Source of the DNA: Actinomycetota bacterium
Lineage (GTDB): Bacteria > Actinomycetota > Actinomycetes > Streptosporangiales > Streptosporangiaceae
DNA length: 64,000 nt
Assembly (NCBI GenBank): GCA_003168255.1
Contig: PMSU01000109.1
Location: forward strand, 1 to 64,000
Direction of reading: 5' to 3'
In this document: positions 53,985 through 62,786 of the stretch, piece after piece
How the letters are laid out: every line of letters begins with the position of its first letter
How positions within the stretch are numbered: the stretch's first letter is position 1
Made by a program: the position numbers and the translations under genes
The notes under the pieces: generated by a model
What the model was told of the DNA's origin: nothing
Databases searched by the model: none
Seen by the model: the letters and a program-made list of their open reading frames with translations, nothing else

Positions 53985-54034
53985 TGGATGTGGCGTAGCC
54001 CCCCACCAGTGGTAGGCCGCGCCACATCCATCTC
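53985..54034. terminator. 13-bp inverted repeat, candidate terminator of rbsK
   Basis: GATGGATGTGGCG (53985-53997) is perfectly complementary to CGCCACATCCATC (54022-54034). A 24-base loop separates the arms. It lies just beyond the ribokinase stop codon. There is no U-tract, as is usual in high-GC actinomycetes. Confidence 0.5.
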
Positions 54035-54066
54035 GCGCAGGCGGGGGCAGCGCCGAGCAGCGCGGG

Positions 54067-54999
54067 TCAGCCGGGCTGGCAGGCGGCGGCGAACGCGGCG
54101 GCGCCGAGCAGCGCGGCTAGGTCGGCCGGGGCTGGCAGCGCGTCGCGTGCCCCGGTACCGGTGCAGGCTGCCGCGCCCGCCGCCGCGCCAGCCGTCACCG
54201 CGGCCGGCAGCGCCGCGCCGCAGGCCAGGCTCCAGGCGAGTGCCCCGTTGAACGCGTCGCCGGCGCCGACGGTGTCGATCACGTCGACTGATGGTGCCGA
54301 GATGTTGACCGGCGGCTGCGCCGTTCGGAAAATCGAAGCCCCCCGGCTGCCGCGGGTGACGACCACGGCGCGCGCCCCGCCGTGGAGCAGCGCAGAGACG
54401 GCGGCATCCGCATCCGCCGCATCGGGAACCAGCCGGCTGAGCTCGCCCTCGTTGGGGGTCAGGACGGCGCCGCGCAGCAGCGCTGCGGGCAGCGGCAGCG
54501 CGGGTGCCGGGTTGATCACCGTGAGCGCGCCGACCAACGCCGCGGCATCGACAGCCGCGACGGCCGCGGCGACCGGGACCTCCAGGCTGCACAGCACCAC
54601 GCTGCCGGCATCCAGCCAGCCGCGCAGCCGCTGCGTCACCATCGCGGCGGTGAGCAGCTCATTGGCACCAGGAGCGACCGCGATGGCGTTCTCCCCCGAC
54701 GCGTCCACCAGGACGACCGCCAGGCCGGTGGACCTTTCGGACTCCGCCAGCCCGCTCGTATCGACACCGCCGGCGGCCAGCGCGGCCCGCTCGCCAGCGC
54801 CCGCCGCGTCCGTGCCGATGCTGGCCACCAGGCGGACGTCGGCACCGAGCCTGGCCGCGGCATGCGCCTGGTTGGCACCCTTGCCGCCGGACCGGATGGA
54901 AAGGCGGCCGCCGGTGACGGTCTCCCCCGGCTGCGGCAGGCGGTCGACGCGGACGATGTAATCCGCGTTCACCGCGCCGATCACGGCCACCCGGGGCAC
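54067..54999 (-). CDS. rbsK: Ribokinase
   Basis: The 310-residue PfkB-family protein has the N-terminal motif GAVNADYIVRVDRLPQPGET, the glycine motif IRSGGKGANQAHAAARLGAD and the C-terminal catalytic motif VDVIDTVGAGDAFNGALAWS, with the Asp base. It phosphorylates D-ribose. It begins three bases after the nucleoside hydrolase stop, so released ribose can enter pentose metabolism. Confidence 0.93.
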   Translation of the reverse strand: MPRVAVIGAVNADYIVRVDRLPQPGETVTGGRLSIRSGGKGANQAHAAARLGADVRLVASIGTDAAGAGERAALAAGGVDTSGLAESERSTGLAVVLVDASGENAIAVAPGANELLTAAMVTQRLRGWLDAGSVVLCSLEVPVAAAVAAVDAAALVGALTVINPAPALPLPAALLRGAVLTPNEGELSRLVPDAADADAAVSALLHGGARAVVVTRGSRGASIFRTAQPPVNISAPSVDVIDTVGAGDAFNGALAWSLACGAALPAAVTAGAAAGAAACTGTGARDALPAPADLAALLGAAAFAAACQPG

Positions 55000-55002
55000 G
55001 GC

Positions 55003-55968
55003 TCACCCGAGCCCTTCGCCGGCCGGCCCGCCGAACGTCTGGAGCGCGGTCAGCATCAGGTCCCAGAATCCTTCGGCGTCCAGGGTCGTGGCCACCTTCG
55101 CGTTGTGCGGGTGGCCGAGGCTGCCGCGGAAGTCTGTGACGGTCATGCCGGAGGTCCACTCGCCCCGCGTCTCCACCGCGACAAACGCGTCCTGCACCGC
55201 TATCAGGTCAGGCCGTGCGACCCGGGCCACCGCGCACGGATCGTGCACCGGCGGGCCGAGGCCGGCCCCGGCCACGCCGGACCGCCGGTAGCTGGCGCCG
55301 TAGAACTCCAGCAGTCCGGTCACCATGCGGCTCACGTCCGTGCCCATCGCCCGGATCTTCTGCACTACCTCGCCGGAGGCCACCGCCTGATGGGTGAGGT
55401 CCAGCCCGATCATGGTCAGCGGCCAGCCAGCGCCGAAGACGATCGCCGCGGCCTCGGGATCAGCCAGCATGTTGAACTCGGCCGCCGGGGTGCGGTTGCC
55501 GCGCGTGTAGGCGCCGCCCATCAAGACCACCTCGCGGGTGCGCTCGGCGATCCGGGGTTCGCGCCGCAGTGCGGCAGCCACGTTGGTGAGCGGGCCCACC
55601 GGCACCAGCGTGATGCCCTCGCCCTCTGCCATCAGGGTGCGGACCAGGTAGTCGACGGCATTCTCGTCCTGCACGCCCACCGTGGGCTCGCCGAACGCCG
55701 GCCCGTCCAGGCCCGAGGTGCCATGGATTTCCGGCGCGGTGATCTGCGGCCGCTTTAGCGGCCGCCAGCTGCCGGCGAAGATCGGCACGTCATGGATGCC
55801 TGCCACCGTGCATACCCGGCGCGCGTTGAGGGTTGTCTTGTCCAGCGTCTGGTTCCCGGCGACCGTGGTGATGGCGACAAGCTCGATCTCCGGGCAGCCG
55901 CGCGCCAGCAGGATCGCAATCGCGTCGTCATGCCCCGGATCACAGTCGAGAATGATGCGCTTGCGCAT
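55003..55968 (-). CDS. Inosine-uridine-type nucleoside hydrolase
   Basis: The 321-residue protein has the calcium-binding start RIILDCDPGHDDAIAILLA, then AITTVAGNQTLDKTTLNARR, EVVLMGGAYTRGN and EFNMLADPEAAAIVF, and HDPCAVARVARPDL near the C-terminus. All ligands of the active-site calcium are present. It splits ribonucleosides into base and ribose. It is the first gene of the pair with ribokinase. Confidence 0.93.
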   Translation of the reverse strand: MRKRIILDCDPGHDDAIAILLARGCPEIELVAITTVAGNQTLDKTTLNARRVCTVAGIHDVPIFAGSWRPLKRPQITAPEIHGTSGLDGPAFGEPTVGVQDENAVDYLVRTLMAEGEGITLVPVGPLTNVAAALRREPRIAERTREVVLMGGAYTRGNRTPAAEFNMLADPEAAAIVFGAGWPLTMIGLDLTHQAVASGEVVQKIRAMGTDVSRMVTGLLEFYGASYRRSGVAGAGLGPPVHDPCAVARVARPDLIAVQDAFVAVETRGEWTSGMTVTDFRGSLGHPHNAKVATTLDAEGFWDLMLTALQTFGGPAGEGLG

Positions 55969-56046
55969 CGGCCACCGCCCTAGTCCCGTATCGCCCTGCC
56001 GCGCCCGTACAGGCACAGTTCTGACTTAATTGGATGTAACCAGACA

Positions 56047-56076
56047 TTGACTATGTAATTTACCTAAAGCTATTAT
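56047..56076 (+). promoter_or_regulatory. Promoter of peptidase gene 1 of the array
   Basis: TTGACT and TATTAT are separated by exactly 18 bases, followed by CCGCGAGGGAGCACGACCGTG. The same layout recurs before the other three peptidase genes. Confidence 0.8.
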
Positions 56077-56180
56077 CCGCGAGGGAGCACGACCGTGTTT
56101 TACAGGCCTGGTAGACAGCGCGGACGCGACCCGTCTGCGGCTGACCGTGACCAGGCCCGTTCCTTGAAGGGAGCAGTTTG

Positions 56181-57449
56181 TTGTCCCCAATCTCAGCTCG
56201 CTCACGGGTGGCGCGTACCGCGCTTGTGGCCGCTGCCTCGCTGGCGCTTGTTGGCGGCTCTGCCGCCGCCGCCGTCGCGTCGCAGGCCCCGGCCGCCCAC
56301 GGTACCCGGGCCGCCGCGGCTCCAGACTTCAGCCGGGTATGTGCCATCACTCACAGTCCAGGGATGATGTCCTGCATGTCGCTGATCCGTAACGGCGTCA
56401 CGCAGCGGACCGAGGCAACTCTGGGCCGCAAGACACCAGTCGGCTACGGTTACGGTCCATCTTCGCTGATCAGCGCCTACAAGCTGCCGTCCTCGACGAC
56501 TGTCACGAAGGTTGCCGTCATTGACGCCTACAACGACCCGGACGCAGTGTCCAACCTGGCCACCTACCGGTCCGCGTGGGGTGAGCCCGCGTGCAACACC
56601 TCGACCGAAGCAGGCTGCCTGACCGTAACCAACCAGGCGGGGGCGGCATCCCCGCTGCCGACGAACTCGGGTGACACCGGCTGGGCGACCGAGGAATCGC
56701 TGGACGTCGACATGGTCTCGGCCATCTGCCCGAGCTGCCACATCTACCTGGTGGAAGCCAAGAGCCCGACCACGAAGCACCTGGGGAAGGCCGTGAACTC
56801 CGCGGTTAACGTCATCGGCGCCGATTTCGTGTCGAATTCCTACGGCGGATCGCAGAGCAGCAGCGACCCGACGTTCGACACCGACTATTACAAGCACGCC
56901 GGAAAAGCGATCGTGGCCTCGGCGGGCGACGGCGGATACGGCGTTTCCTACCCGGCCGCCTCGCAGTACGTCACCTCGGTAGGCGGCACCTCGCTGAACA
57001 CGTCATCGGGCACCAGGGGCTGGACCGAGACCGTGTGGGGCAGCAGCGGCGGCGGCGAGGGCACCGGATCAGGGTGCGCGAGCCATGAGGCCAAGCCGTC
57101 CTGGCAGACCGACAGCGGCTGTAGCAAGCGGACCGACAACGACGTTGCCGCGGTTGCCGATCCCAACACGGGCGTAGCCGTCTACGACACCTATGACCAG
57201 GGCGGCTGGCTCGAAGTCGGCGGCACGAGCGCGTCCTCGCCGATCATCGCCTCGGTCTTCGCGCTGGCCGGAACGCCCGCGGCCGGTACCTACCCGTCGT
57301 CGTACCCGTACGCGCACGCCAGCGATCTGTTCGACGTGACGAGCGGAGCCGACGGAAGCTGTAGCCCGTCCTACCTGTGCACCGCAGGTGCGGGCTACGA
57401 CGGCCCGACCGGCCTGGGCACGCCCGACGGAGTAGGTGCCTTCAGCTAA
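56181..57449 (+). CDS. Secreted S53 (sedolisin-like) peptidase 1
   Basis: The 422-residue protein has a signal peptide (ARTALVAAASLALVGGSAAA), a short CAITHSPGMMSCMSLIRNGV segment, and the S53 catalytic domain. The Glu/Asp pair is in TEESLDVDMVSAICPSCHIY (Glu171, Asp175), the nucleophile in EVGGTSASSPIIASVFALAG (Ser350), and the calcium region is GYDGPTGLGTPDG. The TTG start is supported by conservation across the four copies and by AAGGGAG upstream. It lacks the usual 150-200-residue pro-domain. It probably digests extracellular protein. Confidence 0.9.
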   Translation: MSPISARSRVARTALVAAASLALVGGSAAAAVASQAPAAHGTRAAAAPDFSRVCAITHSPGMMSCMSLIRNGVTQRTEATLGRKTPVGYGYGPSSLISAYKLPSSTTVTKVAVIDAYNDPDAVSNLATYRSAWGEPACNTSTEAGCLTVTNQAGAASPLPTNSGDTGWATEESLDVDMVSAICPSCHIYLVEAKSPTTKHLGKAVNSAVNVIGADFVSNSYGGSQSSSDPTFDTDYYKHAGKAIVASAGDGGYGVSYPAASQYVTSVGGTSLNTSSGTRGWTETVWGSSGGGEGTGSGCASHEAKPSWQTDSGCSKRTDNDVAAVADPNTGVAVYDTYDQGGWLEVGGTSASSPIIASVFALAGTPAAGTYPSSYPYAHASDLFDVTSGADGSCSPSYLCTAGAGYDGPTGLGTPDGVGAFS

Positions 57450-57497
57450 AAAGCACCCGCCAACGTCGCCACGGCGACCGGCACCACAGGAGTAGGC

Positions 57498-57534
57498 GCG
57501 GGGCCGCATCCGGTCATCACCGGTGCGGCCCCGC
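57498..57534 (+). terminator. GC-rich hairpin after peptidase gene 1
   Basis: GCGGGGCCGCA pairs with TGCGGCCCCGC and the inner CCGGT/ACCGG extends the stem around a CATC loop. Near-identical hairpins follow peptidase genes 2 and 4. Confidence 0.8.
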
Positions 57535-57603
57535 ACCCGTAACCGAACCAGGCCCGTTCCCCCCGCTTCCCAATTCATCACTTAACCGGGACGTACCCAG
57601 ACA

Positions 57604-57633
57604 TTGACTGTCTAATTAGCCCAAAGTTAGTAT
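57604..57633 (+). promoter_or_regulatory. Promoter of peptidase gene 2
   Basis: TTGACT and TAGTAT with an 18-base spacer, then CCGCGAGGGAGCACC, match the promoter of gene 1. Confidence 0.8.
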
Positions 57634-57736
57634 CCGCGAGGGAGCACCGTCGTGCTGAAGGCCTGGTTACACCGGACACATCCCGTTCAGCGCTGGTTGA
57701 GATCAGGCCGTCCCGCCCCTTGAAGGGAGCAGTTTA

Positions 57737-59038
57737 TTGTCCCCAGTCTCCGCCCGCTCACCGATGGCGCGCACGGCGCTGGTAGCCGCTGCCGCGCTCG
57801 CGCTCGCGGGCAGTTCTGTCGCCGCGGCAGCCGCGGCGCAGGCACCGGCCGCCAGGTCCGCGCACGCCGCGGCGGCCCCGGCTATCCGCCGGGCATGTGC
57901 CGTCACCCATAGCCCAGGGATCATGTCCTGCATGGCATTGATCCGCAGCGACATCAGGCAGCGGACCCAGGCATCGCTTGGCCGCGATACCGCGCCAACC
58001 GGCGACGGGTACGGGCCAGCCTCGCTGATCAGTGCCTACGACCTGCCGTCCTCGACGTCGGTAACAGGATTGTCCGTCGCCGTCGTGGACGCCTACGACG
58101 ATCCGACCGCCGTGTCTGACGTCGCCACCTACCGGGCTGCCTGGGGCCTGCCGGCCTGCGACACAGCCACCGGGGCAGGCTGCCTGACCAAGGTCAACCA
58201 GTACGGGAAGACCAGCCCGCTGCCGGCCCCGTCCGGTGACAGCGGCTGGGCGACCGAGGAGTCGCTCGACGTCGACATGGTCTCGGCCATCTGCCCCGAG
58301 TGCCACATCTACCTGGTAGAAGCCAAGGCCCCGAGCACTTACTCCCTGGGGACCGCGGTGCACTCAGCGGTCAAGCACCGGCACATCGACTTCGTATCGA
58401 ATTCCTACGGCGGAGGGCAGAGCAGCAGCGACCCGGCATATGACACCAAGTATTACCAGCAGCCCGGGGCCGCGATCGTGGCCTCCGCGGGCGACGACGG
58501 CTACGGCGTGGCCTACCCCGCCGCCTCGCAGTACGTCACCGCGGTGGGCGGGACAACCCTGACCCAGGACGCGGGCACCACCAGGGGCTGGACCGAGAGC
58601 GTCTGGGCCGGCACCGGCTCCGGCTGCGCGCGCAAGAATGAGCCCAAGCCGTCCTGGCAGACCGACACCGGCTGCAAGCACCGGACGGACGACGACGTCG
58701 CCGCGGTCGCCGACCCCGCCACCGGGGTAGCCATCTACGACACCTATGACCAGGGCGGCTGGCTGGAGGTCGGCGGCACCAGCGTGGCCTCGCCGATCAT
58801 CGCCTCGGTCTTCGCGCTGGCCGACACCCTGAAGGCGGGAACCTACCCGTCGTCCTACCCGTACGCGGACACCGGCGAGCTGTACGACGTGACGAGCGGC
58901 AGCAACGGCTCGTGCAGCCCCGCGTACCTGTGCACCGGCGAGGTCGGCTACGACGGCCCGACCGGCCTGGGCACCCCCCGCGGTATCGGCGCCTTCTTCG
59001 CCCCCACCTTTGGCGCTCCTGCCACCCACCGTTCATAA
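57737..59038 (+). CDS. Secreted S53 peptidase 2
   Basis: The 433-residue protein has a signal peptide (ALVAAAALALAGSSVAAAAA), TEESLDVDMVSAICPECHIY for the Glu/Asp pair and EVGGTSVASPIIASVFALAD for the Ser. It differs from gene 1 by a shorter loop near WAGTGSGCARKNEPKPSWQT and a 15-residue tail after the usual end (FFAPTFGAPATHRS). The TTG start and leader match the other copies. All catalytic residues are kept. Confidence 0.9.
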   Translation: MSPVSARSPMARTALVAAAALALAGSSVAAAAAAQAPAARSAHAAAAPAIRRACAVTHSPGIMSCMALIRSDIRQRTQASLGRDTAPTGDGYGPASLISAYDLPSSTSVTGLSVAVVDAYDDPTAVSDVATYRAAWGLPACDTATGAGCLTKVNQYGKTSPLPAPSGDSGWATEESLDVDMVSAICPECHIYLVEAKAPSTYSLGTAVHSAVKHRHIDFVSNSYGGGQSSSDPAYDTKYYQQPGAAIVASAGDDGYGVAYPAASQYVTAVGGTTLTQDAGTTRGWTESVWAGTGSGCARKNEPKPSWQTDTGCKHRTDDDVAAVADPATGVAIYDTYDQGGWLEVGGTSVASPIIASVFALADTLKAGTYPSSYPYADTGELYDVTSGSNGSCSPAYLCTGEVGYDGPTGLGTPRGIGAFFAPTFGAPATHRS

Positions 59039-59052
59039 CTACCCATAAAGAG

Positions 59053-59088
59053 GCGGGGCCGCACCGGTCGTCACCGGTGCGGCCCCGC
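59053..59088 (+). terminator. Perfect 16-bp hairpin after peptidase gene 2
   Basis: GCGGGGCCGCACCGGT and its exact complement ACCGGTGCGGCCCCGC enclose a four-base CGTC loop. Confidence 0.85.
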
Positions 59089-59130
59089 ACTCTTGGCCTG
59101 ATTCTTGACTTGACTGGGTGTAACCAGACA

Positions 59131-59160
59131 TTGACTATTTAATTTGCCCAAAGCTAGTAT
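59131..59160 (+). promoter_or_regulatory. Promoter of peptidase gene 3
   Basis: TTGACT and TAGTAT with an 18-base spacer, then CCGCGAGGGAGCACGGCCGTG, match the other promoters. Confidence 0.8.
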
Positions 59161-59277
59161 CCGCGAGGGAGCACGGCCGTGTTGATGAGCCTGGTTATCA
59201 CCGGCGGCCCCGTCCGCTCTCTCGCATCGCCCGGCCAGGGCCGTTCCGCCAGGCCCGTTCCCGAAGGAAGCGGTCCA

Positions 59278-60513
59278 TTGTCCCGACGTTCAGCTCGCCC
59301 GCGGATGGCGCGAACTGCCCTGGTAGCCGCCGCCGCGCTCGCGCTCGCGGGTAACTCCGCGGCAGCAGCCACCGCGGCGCAATCGGACGCCGCCGGCTTA
59401 ACTCACCCAACCCGGGCCGCCGCGGCGCCGGACGTCCGCCGGGCCTGCGCCAGGCCCAGCCACCCGGGCACCATGGCTTGCATGGCGCTGATCAGGGCCA
59501 GCGTCAGGCAGCACAGCCAGGCCTTCTTCGGCCACCGCGCGCCGACCGGCGACGGTTACGGCCCCGCCAACCTGCAAAACGCTTATAAGCTGCCATCCCT
59601 AACGGCTGGCGCCGGACAGACAGTCGCGGTAATCGACGCCTATGACGACCCGACTGCGGCATCCGACCTGGCCGCCTACCGCAAGGCCTGGGGCCAGCCG
59701 GCCTGCGATTCTTCGACCAGCGCGGGCTGCCTGACCAAGGTCAACCAGAACGGGAAAACCAGCCCGCTGCCCGCCGCCGCGGGCACCACCGGCTGGGCGA
59801 CCGAGGAGTCGCTTGACGTCGACATGGTCTCGGCCATCTGCCCGAACTGTCACATCCTGCTGGTGGAGGCCAAGAGCGCGAGCACGCCGAACCTGGGCAC
59901 CGGGGTGAACTCCGCGGTCAGCCTCGGGGCCGGCTTCATCGCCAACTCCTACGGCGGATCCGAGACGAGCGGCGAGCTCAGCTACGACAAGTCCTATTAC
60001 CAGCACGCCGGGGTCGCGGTGGTGGCTTCCGGCGGCGACAGCGGCTCCGCCGATTCCTACCCCGCCGCCTCGCAGTACGTCACGTCGGCAGGCGGCACCA
60101 CCCTGACGAAGGCCGCGTCGACCCCACGAGGCTGGACCGAGACTCCGTGGGGCGGCACCGGGTCCGGCTGCTCAGCCTATGAGCCGCAGCCGTCCTGGCA
60201 GAAGGGGTTCGACACGGGTTGCGGCAAGCGCGCCGACAACGACGTCGCGGCCGATGCCGATCCGACCACCGGGGTAGCCGTCTACGACACCTACGACCAG
60301 AGCGGCTGGCTGGAACTCGGCGGCACCAGCGTGTCCTGCCCGATTATCACGGCCGTCTACGCGCTGGCGGGCACGCCGGCGGCCGGGACTTACCCCGCCT
60401 CGTACCCGTACCTGAACCCGGCCGGGCTCTTCGACCTGTCGCCCGGCAGCAACCCCTACTACGCGCCGGTCGGCCTGGGCTCGCCGGATGGCACCAGTTC
60501 CTTCACCGGATGA
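59278..60513 (+). CDS. Secreted S53 peptidase 3, most divergent copy
   Basis: The 411-residue protein keeps TEESLDVDMVSAICPNCHIL and the nucleophile in ELGGTSVSCPIITAVYALAG. It has lost the cysteine pair seen near the C-terminus of the other copies (SPGSNPYYAPVGLGSPDG replaces the Cys-containing GYDGPTG region). The TTG at 59278 aligns with the other starts and follows GAAGGAAG; an ATG further upstream is in the leader. It lacks the GGGGCC hairpin after its stop. It may have changed calcium binding or specificity. Confidence 0.87.
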   Translation: MSRRSARPRMARTALVAAAALALAGNSAAAATAAQSDAAGLTHPTRAAAAPDVRRACARPSHPGTMACMALIRASVRQHSQAFFGHRAPTGDGYGPANLQNAYKLPSLTAGAGQTVAVIDAYDDPTAASDLAAYRKAWGQPACDSSTSAGCLTKVNQNGKTSPLPAAAGTTGWATEESLDVDMVSAICPNCHILLVEAKSASTPNLGTGVNSAVSLGAGFIANSYGGSETSGELSYDKSYYQHAGVAVVASGGDSGSADSYPAASQYVTSAGGTTLTKAASTPRGWTETPWGGTGSGCSAYEPQPSWQKGFDTGCGKRADNDVAADADPTTGVAVYDTYDQSGWLELGGTSVSCPIITAVYALAGTPAAGTYPASYPYLNPAGLFDLSPGSNPYYAPVGLGSPDGTSSFTG

Positions 60514-60591
60514 ATTCGGTGCCGCAGGCACATAGCCGGGTCCGGGAGTAACGCCGTCACGTAATCCCGGTTAATTAGCTGTTGCCGGACA

Positions 60592-60621
60592 TTGACTCAT
60601 TAAATCCCCCAAAGTTAGTAT
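60592..60621 (+). promoter_or_regulatory. Promoter of peptidase gene 4
   Basis: TTGACT and TAGTAT with an 18-base spacer, then CCGCGAGAAGCACGACCGTG (two bases shorter than in the others). Confidence 0.8.
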
Positions 60622-60723
60622 CCGCGAGAAGCACGACCGTGCTTGCGGGCCTGGGTGACAGCACGGCGCAACCCCGTCTGCGGCTGAGCATGCCCGGGTC
60701 CGTTCCCTGAAGGGAGCATTTTA

Positions 60724-61992
60724 TTGTCCGCGTACTTGACTCGCTCACGGGTGGCGCGCGCGGCCCTGGCGGCCGCTGCCGCGCTGGTGCTGACCGGCGG
60801 CTCCGCTGCGGCTGCGATCGCGGCGCAGGCCCCGGCTGCGCATTCCACCCGGGCCGCGGCTCCGGACTTCCGCCGGGTCTGCGCCGTCACCCACCAGCCA
60901 GGGATCGCGTCCTGCATGGAGCTGATCCGCACCGACGTCAAGCAGCGGACCGAGGCGTCCTTCGGCGGCGACCAGCCCGTCGGCTACGGTTACGGGCCCG
61001 CCTCGCTGACCAGCGCCTACAAGCTGCCCTCCTCCTCGACGGTCACCAACGTGGCGGTCGTGGACGCCTACAACGACCCCAACGCCGTCTCCGACGTGGC
61101 CACCTACCGTTCGGCCTGGGGCCTGCCCGCCTGCAACACCTCGACCGAGGCTGGCTGCCTGACCGTCGCCAATGAGAACGGCCTCGCCAGCCCGCTGCCG
61201 GAGGACTCGGGTGACACCGGCTGGGCGACCGAGGAATCGCTCGACGTGGACATGGTCTCGGCCATCTGCCCGAGCTGCCACATCTTCCTGGTGGAAGCCA
61301 ACACCCCGGACTTCTCTGACCTGGGGACCGCGGTGAACTCCTCGATCGCCATCCTCGGCGCCGACTTCGTGTCGAACTCCTACGGCGGCGGGGACAGCAG
61401 CAGCGACTCGACCTACGACAGCGACTACTACCAGCACGCCGGAGCAGCGGTCGTGGCCTCCGCGGGCGACGACGGCTACGGCGTCTCCTACCCGGCCGCC
61501 TCGCAGTACGTCACCTCGGTCGGCGGCACGACGCTGACCACGGCCTCGAACACCCGGGGCTGGACAGAGAAGGTGTGGGGCAGCAGCGCAGGCGGCGAGG
61601 GCACCGGATCAGGATGCTCCGGGTTCGAGGCCAAGCCGTCCTGGCAGCACCACAAGGGCTGCCAGAACCGGATCGACAACGACGTGGCCGCGGTGGCCGA
61701 CCCCAACAGCGGCGTGGCCATCTACGACACCTATGACCAGGGCGGCTGGCTCGAGGTCGGCGGCACCAGCGTGTCCTCGCCGATCATCGCCTCGGTTTTC
61801 GCGCTGGCCGGCCTGCCCGCGGCAGGCACCTACCCCTCGTCGTACCCGTACGCGCACCCCGGTGACCTGTACAGCGTGACGAAGGGCGCCAACGGCACCT
61901 GCGCTCCGCACAACTTCCTGTGCCACGGGGAGAAGGGCTACGACGGCCCGACCGGCCTGGGCACACCGCACGGCCTGGGCGCCTTCAAGTAG
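60724..61992 (+). CDS. Secreted S53 peptidase 4
   Basis: The 422-residue protein is closest to gene 1: shared WGSSAGGEGTGSGCSGFEAK loop, TEESLDVDMVSAICPSCHIF and EVGGTSVSSPIIASVFALAG. The signal peptide is ALAAAAALVLTGGSAAAAIA. The TTG start is preceded by TGAAGGGAGCA as in genes 1 and 2. Catalytic Glu, Asp and Ser are present. The C-terminal disulfide loop reads CAPHNFLCHGEKGYDGPTGL. Confidence 0.9.
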   Translation: MSAYLTRSRVARAALAAAAALVLTGGSAAAAIAAQAPAAHSTRAAAPDFRRVCAVTHQPGIASCMELIRTDVKQRTEASFGGDQPVGYGYGPASLTSAYKLPSSSTVTNVAVVDAYNDPNAVSDVATYRSAWGLPACNTSTEAGCLTVANENGLASPLPEDSGDTGWATEESLDVDMVSAICPSCHIFLVEANTPDFSDLGTAVNSSIAILGADFVSNSYGGGDSSSDSTYDSDYYQHAGAAVVASAGDDGYGVSYPAASQYVTSVGGTTLTTASNTRGWTEKVWGSSAGGEGTGSGCSGFEAKPSWQHHKGCQNRIDNDVAAVADPNSGVAIYDTYDQGGWLEVGGTSVSSPIIASVFALAGLPAAGTYPSSYPYAHPGDLYSVTKGANGTCAPHNFLCHGEKGYDGPTGLGTPHGLGAFK

Positions 61993-62016
61993 GCAAGCAC
62001 CTGCCGACGCTACGGG

Positions 62017-62054
62017 GCGGGGCCGTATCTGGTCATCACCGGATGCGGCCCCGC
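62017..62054 (+). terminator. GC-rich hairpin after peptidase gene 4
   Basis: GCGGGGCCG pairs with CGGCCCCGC, with an inner TCTGGTCATCACCGGA region, matching the hairpins after genes 1 and 2. Confidence 0.8.
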
Positions 62055-62095
62055 AGCCGTTCGCGTGGCCGGCCGGCGAGCCGCCGGATGCGCGG

Positions 62096-62605
62096 TCAGC
62101 CGGTGGCGTGCAGCCAGCGAACCGGCGCGCCGTCGGCTGCGCAGCGGAACGGCTCAAGCTCGTCATCCCATGCCTGACCGATCAGCCGGGCGAGATCGGC
62201 TTCCAGCGACCCGGCCGGACGGCCGGGAGCGGGGCAGGCGGCCAGCGTCATGGCGGCTCGAAGCCGGTCCTCCGGGATCAGCACGTCCCCGTTCGCCGCG
62301 GTCACGCAGGAGAACGTGCCATGCGTCGGCGTGTAGCTGTACCTGACCGCGTCACAGCCGGGGCTTGCCTCCTCGGTGACCTCGAACCGCAGCCGGTTCC
62401 ACCCGGCCAGCGCTGAGGTGATGGCGCCCGCCGTGCCTGGGCGCGCGGCCCAGCTCACCTCGGCCCGCAACGAGCCTGGCGACGCGGGCTGGCTCACCCA
62501 GGGCAGATTTACGGGCACGCCAACAATCCCGGCCACTGCCCACTCGATGTGCGGGCATAGCGCCGAGGGCGCGGAATGGACGTGAAGAACGCCATGTACG
62601 GACAC
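62096..62605 (-). CDS. DUF3145 family protein
   Basis: The 169-residue protein shows the full DUF3145 pattern: GVLHVHSAPSALCPHIEWAV, LRFEVTEEASPGCDAVRYSY, ILIPEDRLRAAM-type segment and WDDELEPFRCAADGAPVRWL. The GTG at 62605 with GCAGGAGG upstream gives the standard start. In Streptomyces this family sits beside fabF; here it is 10 kb away on the other side of the peptidase array. Its function is not established. Confidence 0.92.
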   Translation of the reverse strand: MSVHGVLHVHSAPSALCPHIEWAVAGIVGVPVNLPWVSQPASPGSLRAEVSWAARPGTAGAITSALAGWNRLRFEVTEEASPGCDAVRYSYTPTHGTFSCVTAANGDVLIPEDRLRAAMTLAACPAPGRPAGSLEADLARLIGQAWDDELEPFRCAADGAPVRWLHATG

Positions 62606-62786
62606 CAGACCTCCTGCGAGCTGACGAGGTGCGCCTTCCCCAGCGACCTCACGCTCGCTCACCGCAGATCCGGCTCGCCGCGCGTCATGCACTCCGGGCA
62701 CCGCCCGCAGTCCACTCCCTATTGTGCCTCACCGCCATCGCCGGTACCAGTGCTGCCTGGTACGAGCCGGCGCGGACGCTGGGGAG

